This document shows positions 1 through 7,541 of a stretch of 27,111 bases of DNA, in pieces. Positions within the stretch are counted from its first letter, which is position 1. Every line of letters begins with the position of its first letter. The notes under the pieces were generated by a model. That model did no database searches and was not told where the DNA came from. It saw nothing but the letters and a program-made list of their open reading frames with translations. Source of the DNA: Schizochytrium sp. CCTCC M209059 (lineage: Eukaryota > Sar > Bigyra > Thraustochytrida > Thraustochytriidae); contig KN805376.1 in NCBI GenBank assembly GCA_000818945.1, positions 472,385-499,495 on the forward strand. Reading direction: 5' to 3'. Position numbers and translations under genes: made by a program.

Positions 1-40
1 GTCGCCCTCGGCGGCCGCCTGCCTCCGGGCGGCGCATGCG

Positions 41-65
41 AGGCGAGGCGAGGCGAGGCGAGGCG
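41..65. repeat. AGGCG pentanucleotide microsatellite, five copies
   Basis: Five exact head-to-tail copies of AGGCG, with partial copies at both ends. It is followed at about 111-139 by an imperfect CAGC/CAGG tetranucleotide run. Both are simple replication-slippage repeats in GC-rich intergenic DNA. Confidence 0.9.
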
Positions 66-460
66 AGAGCGCGGCCGCGCTGGACTTCCTCCCGGACCCA
101 CAAGAAGGCGCCAGGCAGCCAGCCAGCCAGGCAGGCAGCGTGCCCCGGATGTGGATGCCGTGGTATGGGCGTGCATGGCGGGTGACCTTCAGAGACGATC
201 GTCATGCCTCGTGAGAGTGCTGGAGCGGCGCTTGTCTCGTTACTTCAACCAGTGGTACGTATACGTGTCTTAACGGATCTCGACTCTCCTAAAGACGTTT
301 CGGCTGGCCAGAGCGTGACTCGGAATGACTGCTTCCTCCCAGGAGGAAAACACGCCCACCCTCATGCGCTGGAGGTTGTAGTCGCAGTCGCAGTCACCAC
401 GGTTGCTTGCATCACGAGATTGTTGATGCATGAATGGCTGGTCGGATGATTGAGGTCCAT

Positions 461-523
461 TGCGTGCAGTGATGGATTGATTGCTTGCGTACAGTGATTG
501 ATTGCATGCAGTGATGGACTGCC
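461..523. repeat. 21-bp tandem repeat, three imperfect copies
   Basis: Three consecutive 21-base units (461-481, 482-502, 503-523) share the pattern TTGC.TGC.(G/T)ACAGTGAT..A or a close variant. Each carries a TTGC start and a CAGTGAT or CAGTGATGG core. The third copy contains the palindrome TGCATGCA. It lies about 540 bases upstream of the first gene. It could be a cluster of binding sites or a simple minisatellite, and the sequence alone does not decide. Confidence 0.8.
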
Positions 524-1060
524 ATGATATGATGGCAATGGCGCGGATACACATGCCATAGATCGTCATAAAAATATTTGCCTCATCCTTCGAGTTAGTT
601 TCTTGGTTACTTTAGCCTTTCAAGTTCTCCCCAGTCTATACCTCGTTCTTCACCATTCCCCTTTTCCCCCTTCCCCCTTATTACTACTAGAAGGTCCCTC
701 CACCATCGTCGACTCCTCCCGCATACTCGACTTGAACCATGCCATTGTCCACTTGGTGGTCAGTATAACCCACTTCGCCGAGGCCCAACCCCCCCTTGCG
801 CATAACGACGCTCTTGGCGCCCCACGGGGCCGGCGCGCAGACCGCGACGACGCCGCGACTCGGGCGAGCGAGCTGAGGCCCGCGCCCGCGCCGGGAGGAG
901 CGGGTGGCCCTGGCCGCCCAAGAAGGAGACGCCGCTCGCCTGGAGCCAGGCCCCGCTCCGGGCCACGGTCCAGCGGCAGTGGTGCAGCCGGGCAGATTCG
1001 TTCACTCCCTGGAGACGTAGCGCAGGACGGAGGGCTCGTGAGTGACGTTGCCCAGCCGAC

Positions 1061-2884
1061 ATGTGCCGGCACCCTTTCGGCGCGGTGCTGCTCGTCATGA
1101 GCTTGTACTTTTGCGTCTTCATCCTAGACCTGCTCGACGTCAAAGTGGACGACGGCACAGGCCTCATCCACGAGTACGAAAAGATCCGCAGGATAAATGA
1201 AGACCTGCTTAAAGAGGAGGAGGCGCGCCAGATCGCCGAGGCCAAACTCAAGTTCGACAACTCGCTCTCGACGTATCAAGGAGACTCCACCCACCCATGG
1301 GAAAACCCTTTCACAAAGACCCTCATCGCGAGTCCTGTGCGCAAGACGGAGGCTTTGCAAGAGCTTCATCAGCAGCTCGAAGATAGCATCATCTACTACC
1401 TTTATCGACACGGCGAGAGCCTGGCCGAACCAGTTCTCGACGTTGACGCCGAGGCGGAGGCGCGCATGGAAGCCCTCATTAAACGCCAGCGCATGGTTGA
1501 GGATCGTTTCGAAAAAGTCACCAAGCTGCCTACGAGTCTCCGCGTGCGCGACTATGCCTACGTATCTCCACTTTCCGACCCAGCGCTCTCTGTGCCGCCG
1601 ACCCCGAGCAACCTTGATGAACTCGCCAAGAAACCATCCTCTGTGTCTAGCATGTTTTCCAGTGTCGTCTCGTCCGTCTTTGGCAGCGGATCCGATGGCG
1701 CCTCTTCAAACAACGCTGCCAATGAAGCCAACACCAATGACGAGCACAACGAACCCGAGGCAGAAACCCAGAATACTGCTGGATCTTCCAGCCAGGACAG
1801 TCTCTCCTCCACGGGATCCTTTGCTGTGCTTGCGGACCCCTCCAAGAGCCCCAAGTCGGCTTCGGTAATTGCACTCGAGTCAGCGCTCTCCGAGGCAGGA
1901 TACTCGCGCCACGCTGGTCCTGGCCTGCCGCTTATCCTCTTGGCCTATGGCCGGACCTGTCCTAATCCAAAGGCTATTGCGGCCAAGGACCCAGGTGGTC
2001 AGCACGCCATCTTTTGCGCTGCTTACACGGGTGGCCAAGGGGCGCGATTTGTCTTTACGGACGCAGACGCCTTTCAAGGTGCTTTGGGCTCCATTCTGCC
2101 CTCGCGCGCGCAAGATGCAGTCACTGTGGCACAACGGGTGCGCCACTTTTACCGCTTCTTTCAAGAGACAGATCGACCACAACTCGTTGAAGCGTCCCAG
2201 GGATCCCCCGCGCCGATCCTTGTTCTGCAGGCCATGGGCGCCGGCAAACCGCAGCTTGTGCAGGCCTCCAATGTGCCTGCTTTGCTGCAAAAGGAGGCGT
2301 ACATTGCAGACAAACCGAAAATTGTCGGCGCTCCCTTTGTTGAATCGCAAATGCTCTGGCCTGGTACGAACAGGGCCTTCATGGTGCGCTCTTGGCTCGT
2401 CATTCGTCGCGCCGCGCCCAAACTCTTTGCCACCTTTTACACGGGGGACATTGTGAAAGCGACAGTGGACTACGCGCCCTTTGCTGGACGTGAACCTGCT
2501 GACACAACGGTGAGCATGCGCTTTCCCGTCTTGGCGCAAGACGCAGAGCCCATGCCGTTTGCAGACCACGCGAGCCACGCCCTCCCCGACACCTTTCAGG
2601 AGGATCTACGACGAGCAGCGGCCTATACAGCTGTGCGCCTTGGTGCCTCACGTCCAGCTGATAATCTCGGCGATATTCGTCTCGTGCAGCATCTCTGCCT
2701 CGACTTTGTTGTTGAAAGTCAGACCCAAATTCCACTGCTCATGACTGTATCTCCTAATTGCGACATTGAGGCCGCATCCGAGGCCACCAAGCGAGCCGTG
2801 ACTACGGATCTGCTCTCTTCTCTTGTCAGTGGCGAGGCTCCCTCTGTTGTGGTGGACCAAGCCAATGGCTTTATCTCCAGATAG
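1061..2884 (+). CDS. Membrane-anchored protein with divergent TTL-like (ATP-grasp) domain
   Basis: A 607-residue single-exon protein; the ATG at 1061 has a purine at -3. Residues 7-25 form a hydrophobic segment after a short basic start, fitting a signal anchor or signal peptide. A charged helical stretch follows (about 36-70 and 95-155). Residues 190-260 are a Ser/Asn/Glu-rich low-complexity linker. Residues about 360-590 resemble the tubulin-tyrosine-ligase-like fold: a LVLQA strand where TTLs have IVKP, then RAFMVRSWLVIRR with the FATFYTG strand (TTL: FDVRxYVLVT and YLYxEG), and finally LDFVVESQTQIPLLMTVSP (TTL: GFDFLID...WLLEVN.SP). The Lys of IVKP, the Asp of DVR and the Glu/Asn of EVN all appear to be replaced, so ATP-dependent ligase activity is doubtful. 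The TTL link is inferred from pattern and order of strands. The gene converges with PRMT7. It could also be a lineage-specific protein of unknown function. Confidence 0.6.
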   Translation: MCRHPFGAVLLVMSLYFCVFILDLLDVKVDDGTGLIHEYEKIRRINEDLLKEEEARQIAEAKLKFDNSLSTYQGDSTHPWENPFTKTLIASPVRKTEALQELHQQLEDSIIYYLYRHGESLAEPVLDVDAEAEARMEALIKRQRMVEDRFEKVTKLPTSLRVRDYAYVSPLSDPALSVPPTPSNLDELAKKPSSVSSMFSSVVSSVFGSGSDGASSNNAANEANTNDEHNEPEAETQNTAGSSSQDSLSSTGSFAVLADPSKSPKSASVIALESALSEAGYSRHAGPGLPLILLAYGRTCPNPKAIAAKDPGGQHAIFCAAYTGGQGARFVFTDADAFQGALGSILPSRAQDAVTVAQRVRHFYRFFQETDRPQLVEASQGSPAPILVLQAMGAGKPQLVQASNVPALLQKEAYIADKPKIVGAPFVESQMLWPGTNRAFMVRSWLVIRRAAPKLFATFYTGDIVKATVDYAPFAGREPADTTVSMRFPVLAQDAEPMPFADHASHALPDTFQEDLRRAAAYTAVRLGASRPADNLGDIRLVQHLCLDFVVESQTQIPLLMTVSPNCDIEAASEATKRAVTTDLLSSLVSGEAPSVVVDQANGFISR

Positions 2885-3107
2885 ACTCATTTAATCGATT
2901 ACATTCCAATCGTCATTTTTCTTTTCCTAAGATGACATTCTAGCGCTGCTGCAACCTACCAGCGACGAGACATGCCTATTCAATTTCAAATTAGGACCCC
3001 TCGTTCCGTGTGATTCTTTGCATACCGAGACAGCCCAAGACCAGCTTGATTTAACCCCCCAAAAGAACAGCTTGTTCATTCCAAAAAAAATACATAATCT
3101 AGTATTT
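2885..3107. other. Convergent 3' intergenic region
   Basis: A 223-base gap between the stop codon of the TTL-like gene (plus) and that of PRMT7 (minus). It is more AT-rich than the flanking coding DNA, as expected for two 3' untranslated regions meeting. I see no canonical AATAAA signal in it and no other feature. Confidence 0.6.
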
Positions 3108-5348
3108 TCAACTTGCGGTGTTGGGAACGTTTGCCGATTCTCGATCGAGGTGCAACGTCACGGCAAGTTCCAGCTCATGCTTCGATTCCAACGTCTTCCG
3201 CTCAAGCGATACAGTTGCCAAATTCGAGAACGTAGTTTGCGTGCGCCCTGGCGTCGCGCCCGTAGACGAGTGCGGGACTTGTAGAAGAATAGGAGCCAAC
3301 GTCGCGCGCGCGCGCGGAAGAGCACTGCGCAACGAGAGAACGACAACAGCCTGATGAAAAGCAGCCTCATCGTCGATCTCAAAATCAACAGAACCTGCTT
3401 TGCCCGCGTCCGAAATCTTGCCCACCTCCAATGTCAGAACACCTTGTGCCGCGCACAATTCTTCGTGTTCGTATGCGTCAATGTCAAGCTCAAGGAAAAA
3501 ATCTTGCTCTGCAGCGTGCCAGTCGACGGGGTGCTTGCAACCTCGGATCTCGCTTGGCGCACGCAGCGCCTCGCCAATTGCATGCAAGCGAACAAGCCGC
3601 GCTTCGATCGTCACTGTTCCCGGAAAGAAGAAGCAAGACGTCTGCAGCTTCCGTTGAATCGCCAGCGCTTGCAGACAAAATTGCAATCCACCGACAAATT
3701 CGCGTCGTGCGCCTAGATGGGGATAGCAAAAGTCCGAACACACCAATAGTGCACGGTCCGAAGAATCCTGAGGCTCCTCGTCCTGAAGCGAGGCTAGCAC
3801 CTCCACCTTACCCAAGGATGCTTCATCGCAAAGACGCTTCCACATGACCAGGCTAAAGTAGTCCGTCTCCAAACTTTTGACAGCGCAAATTTTCTCAAAT
3901 TGCGCTGCTACAAACGCTACAAGGCTACCGGATCCAACGTCCCACAAATGAATCGTCGAACACGTTTGCGCCTCCACAAGAGTTTCGAGTCCCCCTCGAA
4001 TAGCTTCCTGACGCTCATGGTCTACAACCTGTAAAAGCCGCAACGGATCCATACATGTGTTCAGTTCCGTCGTGATGGCCGACCTCTCAGCCGGTGCGGG
4101 TTTCCATTCTAGTTGCTGCACAAAGATCTCCGTCTCTGTACGGCCAAAGCCGACCTCGATGGAGGGTCCAGCTTCCACAAGCGGGTATACCACTGGAAAC
4201 CAATGATCTTGCCATTGCGCCTCTGTTTCTGGGATATTGGGCATGTTTGTAAGGGGACGGTTGCGGGTCTGAACCGCTTTGTCGCCTTCCAGTCTCGGAC
4301 GTTTTGGATCCGGGTCTGGCGCGTCTTCACTTCCTGCATGCACGTCAAGCTCCCACCAAACACAGACAGCATTTGCAGTTTTATCATCGCTCGAGACCAT
4401 CGAGCTTGGTTCGCAGCGAATGAACTCTTCAATACTCTTAGCGTCTGCAAAGGCAATGTCAAAAATCTTTTCAACGGTGCCGAGGAGAACCATCTTGTGC
4501 ATCTCATCCCGACTCGAGAACTTGATGTTGGTGTGTCCATCGCGATCTTTGGGCGTCGGCAGACGTGAAGTGCGTCTCTCGGAAAGGCCGAGGGCCTTAT
4601 CGTCCCGCACGACGAGCTCTCCGACGCCAGTGCGCCCAACCTCTGTGTTGCACAGCTGCGCGTAGATACGCGCCCTTTTCGGCACCACAGCGGCGCCGGG
4701 CCGGGCTAAGCGGTCAAGGGCGTCGGCGAGCGAAGGCAAGATCCCTTCACGAAGTAAATGCGAATCAAGAGTCTCAGTGACGACCAAATCAAAAGGCTCC
4801 TCTTCGGCATCTAGAGAAAACTCTGTGGAACGACACGCGAGGATTTTGATGCAGCCGTCGAAACCATTGGCGCGAACGACGTCCTGCGCCACAGCGGCCA
4901 TAACACCATTCATCTCGCACCCCACAACCTCTCGAGCCCCTGCGCGGGCCGCCATCACTGACAAAAGGCCGGTTCCCGCTCCGATATCGAGCACGCGTGG
5001 ACCTCGGCCATGAATTGCCGCGAAAGCCCGCACCTCATCCACAATGGCGCGCTCGTACGCCTCATTTCGCAGCGTGTCGTTCAGCATTGGCAGCATCATC
5101 CGCGCTTTCGTCGCGAGAACAAGTGCGCGCGCCGCCTGCCCTCTTCGGACGGGTTCCCCTGCGACAATGTCTGACGCGTCGACGTCCCTCGGGAGCACGC
5201 TCGGCGCCACGGCGACGATCTTGGAAGGCATGGCGTCGGCATCGGCCTCGACCTTGACATCCTCGCCCTCCAGCTTCGCCGCGGCGTCCTCTTTGCTCGC
5301 GGCCTCGAAGAGCACCACATCGCCCCACGCCGCATGCGAGGTCTGCAT
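3108..5348 (-). CDS. PRMT7: Protein arginine N-methyltransferase 7 (PRMT7)
   Basis: A 746-residue intronless protein that transfers methyl groups from S-adenosylmethionine to arginine; family members make monomethylarginine on histones and RNA-binding proteins. The first module carries MLNDTLRNEAYERAI (88-102), the SAM motif VLDIGAGTG (119-127) and the double-E loop with E192 and E201, spaced nine apart as in animal PRMT7. The family's WWELDV (331-336) and WQDHWFPVVY (379-388) segments follow, close to WWDIEM and WRDHWMQCVY of human PRMT7 as I recall it. The second, degenerate methyltransferase module covers about 400-740, with VGSG in place of the glycine motif at 471-474. Residues 347-354 (PDPKRPRL) look like a short nuclear localisation signal. 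The length is close to human PRMT7 (about 690) with roughly 60 extra N-terminal residues. The start at 5348 has A at -3. It is divergent with the JmjC gene and shares its promoter region. Confidence 0.93.
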   Translation of the reverse strand: MQTSHAAWGDVVLFEAASKEDAAAKLEGEDVKVEADADAMPSKIVAVAPSVLPRDVDASDIVAGEPVRRGQAARALVLATKARMMLPMLNDTLRNEAYERAIVDEVRAFAAIHGRGPRVLDIGAGTGLLSVMAARAGAREVVGCEMNGVMAAVAQDVVRANGFDGCIKILACRSTEFSLDAEEEPFDLVVTETLDSHLLREGILPSLADALDRLARPGAAVVPKRARIYAQLCNTEVGRTGVGELVVRDDKALGLSERRTSRLPTPKDRDGHTNIKFSSRDEMHKMVLLGTVEKIFDIAFADAKSIEEFIRCEPSSMVSSDDKTANAVCVWWELDVHAGSEDAPDPDPKRPRLEGDKAVQTRNRPLTNMPNIPETEAQWQDHWFPVVYPLVEAGPSIEVGFGRTETEIFVQQLEWKPAPAERSAITTELNTCMDPLRLLQVVDHERQEAIRGGLETLVEAQTCSTIHLWDVGSGSLVAFVAAQFEKICAVKSLETDYFSLVMWKRLCDEASLGKVEVLASLQDEEPQDSSDRALLVCSDFCYPHLGARREFVGGLQFCLQALAIQRKLQTSCFFFPGTVTIEARLVRLHAIGEALRAPSEIRGCKHPVDWHAAEQDFFLELDIDAYEHEELCAAQGVLTLEVGKISDAGKAGSVDFEIDDEAAFHQAVVVLSLRSALPRARATLAPILLQVPHSSTGATPGRTQTTFSNLATVSLERKTLESKHELELAVTLHLDRESANVPNTAS

Positions 5349-5775
5349 CGTCGCCCCCGCTCCGCGCCCACCGCGCTGCCGCGCACCGCGCGCCTGCTCC
5401 CTAGCCTAGGCCGAGGTCAGGCGCGGAACGACGAGGGGGAACGAGGCCTGACGGAGAGGCAGCAGAACCCGAAGAAGATCAAAAGGGCGGGCAAGGCGCC
5501 GGCCTTGGGCCTCGGCAGAGCGTCGGAGGACGCTTGGCCCACCGCCGCACTCGCCGGGGCGCGCTGGGGCTGGCGCCCGCGGAGCAGCAGGGACTGCGGC
5601 GGCGAGATTGGGCATGGCAGCGAGGTTGGGCATGACGGCGAGATCGGGCATGGCGACGAGGCCCAGTCCGAGAGCGAGCGACGCCGCGGTGCGTCGAAGG
5701 CGGCGCAGCGCAGCGAGAAGCGCGGCTCGGGGAGAGAAGAGGTCCACGTGCATGTCCACACGATCCAGAAGTGCG
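5349..5775. promoter_or_regulatory. Divergent promoter region between PRMT7 and the JmjC gene
   Basis: A 427-base gap separates the PRMT7 start (minus, 5348) from the preferred JmjC start (plus, 5776), so both promoters and 5' untranslated regions must lie here. It is GC-rich, has no TATA box that I can see, and holds a three-copy 18-bp repeat. An open frame in phase with the JmjC gene runs back to 5608 but begins at a TTG codon and is Arg/Ala-rich and repeat-derived, so I treat it as untranslated leader. Confidence 0.6.
5603..5656. repeat. 18-bp tandem repeat, three imperfect copies
   Basis: Three consecutive 18-base units (5603-5620, 5621-5638, 5639-5656) follow the pattern CGAG(A/G)T(T/C)GGGCATG(G/A)C(A/G)(G/A). 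The repeat sits about 120 bases before the JmjC start and about 255 before the PRMT7 start. It may be a repeated binding site shared by both genes, or a neutral minisatellite. Confidence 0.8.
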
Positions 5776-7212
5776 ATGTTGGTCCCTCTCGCTCGACTCG
5801 CGATCTGGCTCGGGTTCGCGACGGTGCTCGCGGTCGCCAAAGACGTTGTCAGGGTCGAGACCGCTGCCGAGGAGGCGGCGTGCGAGAATCGAGACCCCGT
5901 GGCGTGGCAGAGCGTTAGAGTTGACGGCGGGTCGGAGCTTCGCGTGCCGATCGGCGAGAGTCCGGCCCAAGCAGTGGCGGAAGCGCTCGAGCTGTGCGCC
6001 GATCTGCGCGTGGACGGCGATCAGTGCGATATGCTGGTCGCGACCATCTGGGAAAAGGCTGTAACTTCTAATCTGCAGCATCTCGCCGCGCCGCATCGAG
6101 ACACTTCAATACTTGAGCAAGATCTCGTCCAAGAACAGCGAGCCCTCAAGGCGGAACTGCATCACGCGCGTGATCGCCTCGCACGCGCATTGCGATCGAA
6201 GCGCGAGCTCGAAAGTCGTCTTGCGCACGCGCGGCGTGCTGCGGAGCCGTCTTTGTCCGCAGCACAGGCAAGGATCATTCCCATACCAGTTCGTGACGCT
6301 GCGAATCTATCGGTGTCGGAGTTTCACACCTCGTTCGTGTCACCGGGGATACCGGTGGTTTTGCGTGGTCTCGACGCCCTTTTCGAGTCCTTTGCGAGCC
6401 CAGAGGCAATACGAGAGAAATGCAGTCTCGAGGGCGTACGACTCAAACGCGTTTCGGGCAATGCGACGTCTTGGGCAAAGCTGGAGCGTGTTGCTTCGGT
6501 TGACGTGGACACGTTTTTTTCCACACTCGAGGGCTCTGACCTTTATCTTCACGATGAACCTATCGAGCGCATCTGTCCAGAACTCTTGTCGTCTTTTCGT
6601 GTACCCGCATACTTTGCCGAAGACCTGCTGCAGCGTGCACCCTCTTGGCTTTCGCCCTTTTGGGCCAATTTCCGTGACTATTGGCCCAGTGTTTTTGTCA
6701 GTGGCTCGAACTCGGGATCAGGCCTGCATGCCGATTGGTGCTCTTCTTCGGCTTGGATGGCTGTCACACATGGACAAAAGCACTGGCGCATCGTACCTCA
6801 GCGTATGCGCAATCTTCTTGCCGAGGATGTGATAAACCCGGGCACCTTTCACGAGTCTCTGTTTTTGTCAGAGCAACAGACGACTCTTCCCGCTGTCGAT
6901 ATTTTCGACGCACTTGTCGGACCAGGCGATGTCATTTTTATCCCAAGTGGGGCGCCGCATCAGGTGCAGAATCGCGGGGTTACAGTCGCCGTGGCGATGA
7001 ACATGGTACTTCGCGAGGACCTCCCTGTGTTCATGTCTGCTCTTGCCGACCAAGCTGCGGTCTCCCCGCATAGCACTCATGCTCAATTACTTCCCGTCTT
7101 GGCTCGCCTGCAACGCGAAGCCTCCATCATGGCCCCGCTTGGATCAAGCCCAGAAGCAGACCATGGTGAAGCTTCCGTGTCGCTGGACCAGTTCAAGTCG
7201 CCAAACTCTTGA
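5776..7212 (+). CDS. JmjC-domain Fe(II)/2-oxoglutarate oxygenase with signal peptide
   Basis: A 478-residue protein from the ATG at 5776. I chose it because it has G at -3 and begins a clean hydrophobic leader (MLVPLARLAIWLGFATVLAV); the next ATG upstream, 5752, has T at -3 but would also keep the leader. Residues about 110-155 form a helical segment, perhaps a coiled coil. The JmjC/cupin_8 domain covers about 165-415. The iron ligands are H318 and D320 in LHADWCSS and H395 in IPSGAPHQVQ. K335 in GQKHWRIVP matches the 2-oxoglutarate-binding lysine of FIH (GYKRCILFPP). All catalytic residues are therefore present and the enzyme should be active, hydroxylating a protein or acting as a demethylase. 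The leader points to the ER lumen or secretory pathway, as for animal JMJD8; no KDEL-type tail is seen. The substrate cannot be told. It converges with the giant ligase gene. Confidence 0.85.
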   Translation: MLVPLARLAIWLGFATVLAVAKDVVRVETAAEEAACENRDPVAWQSVRVDGGSELRVPIGESPAQAVAEALELCADLRVDGDQCDMLVATIWEKAVTSNLQHLAAPHRDTSILEQDLVQEQRALKAELHHARDRLARALRSKRELESRLAHARRAAEPSLSAAQARIIPIPVRDAANLSVSEFHTSFVSPGIPVVLRGLDALFESFASPEAIREKCSLEGVRLKRVSGNATSWAKLERVASVDVDTFFSTLEGSDLYLHDEPIERICPELLSSFRVPAYFAEDLLQRAPSWLSPFWANFRDYWPSVFVSGSNSGSGLHADWCSSSAWMAVTHGQKHWRIVPQRMRNLLAEDVINPGTFHESLFLSEQQTTLPAVDIFDALVGPGDVIFIPSGAPHQVQNRGVTVAVAMNMVLREDLPVFMSALADQAAVSPHSTHAQLLPVLARLQREASIMAPLGSSPEADHGEASVSLDQFKSPNS

Positions 7213-7536
7213 ACGTAGCATTTAGTCCTGTACTTCTTCCAAACAGCACATGACCATGTAGCGTTTTGCACTGATGTTTGAACGTTCAGTCGTTGGTGGC
7301 TCTACCCAGGACATGATAATTCTTCTTGGCCAAGGAAGGCGATCTTATCATTGTGAACAAGGTCAGCACCAAATTGGTTCCCATTTTTTTTCCTTTCGTA
7401 AATGATTTCCGAAACCAAATGTCACAATTTCCCAGAAACTACGACACTCCCCGTGATTCTTCCCCGCCTCCCTACCAAAGCAAAAGAAACTAAACACAAC
7501 AACGGAGGAAACATACAAATCATTCCTTTAATCATT
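7213..7536. other. Convergent 3' intergenic region
   Basis: A 324-base gap between the JmjC stop (plus) and the HERC1-like stop (minus). It is AT-richer than the coding DNA around it. Apart from the poly(A) signal at its right edge, which belongs to the minus-strand gene, I see nothing that looks like a gene, RNA or repeat. Confidence 0.6.
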
Positions 7537-7541
7537 TTATT
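7536..7541 (-). terminator. AATAAA poly(A) signal overlapping the stop codon of the HERC1-like gene
   Basis: On the minus strand the last codons read GAA TAA AAT, so the hexamer AATAAA spans 7541 to 7536 and contains the TAA stop (7539-7537). If it is used, cleavage would follow some 10-30 bases later and leave an extremely short 3' untranslated region. The motif is exact, but its use is inferred. Confidence 0.45.

Larger units (their letters stand above)
1..1060. other. Upstream non-coding stretch with no convincing gene
   Basis: I see no recognisable protein here. The open frames present (for example 603-1100 on the plus strand) are low-complexity, rich in Arg, Pro, Gly and Ala, and match no family I know. 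The first 200 bases are GC-rich with short tandem repeats. Bases 200-600 are less GC-rich and hold a 21-bp triple repeat. Bases 630-720 are strongly pyrimidine-rich on the plus strand. Bases 780-1060 are very GC-rich and lie directly before the start codon at 1061, so they probably contain the promoter and 5' untranslated region of that gene. A short minus-strand frame is open from about 176 to the left edge, but it is repeat-derived and unsupported. Confidence 0.6.

Noticed and set aside
1..176. Minus-strand frame starting at 176 and open to the left edge
   Set aside because: It consists of translated microsatellites and GC-rich DNA with no recognisable domain; the window edge prevents a decision.
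603..1100. 165-residue plus-strand open frame before the first gene
   Set aside because: It overlaps the real start at 1061 in another frame, is Arg/Pro/Gly/Ala-rich and low-complexity, and shows no domain. It is explained by GC-rich DNA with few stops.
5608..5775. N-terminal extension of the JmjC frame
   Set aside because: The frame begins at TTG, is Arg-rich and formed partly by the 18-bp repeat, and would bury the signal peptide some 56 residues inside the protein.
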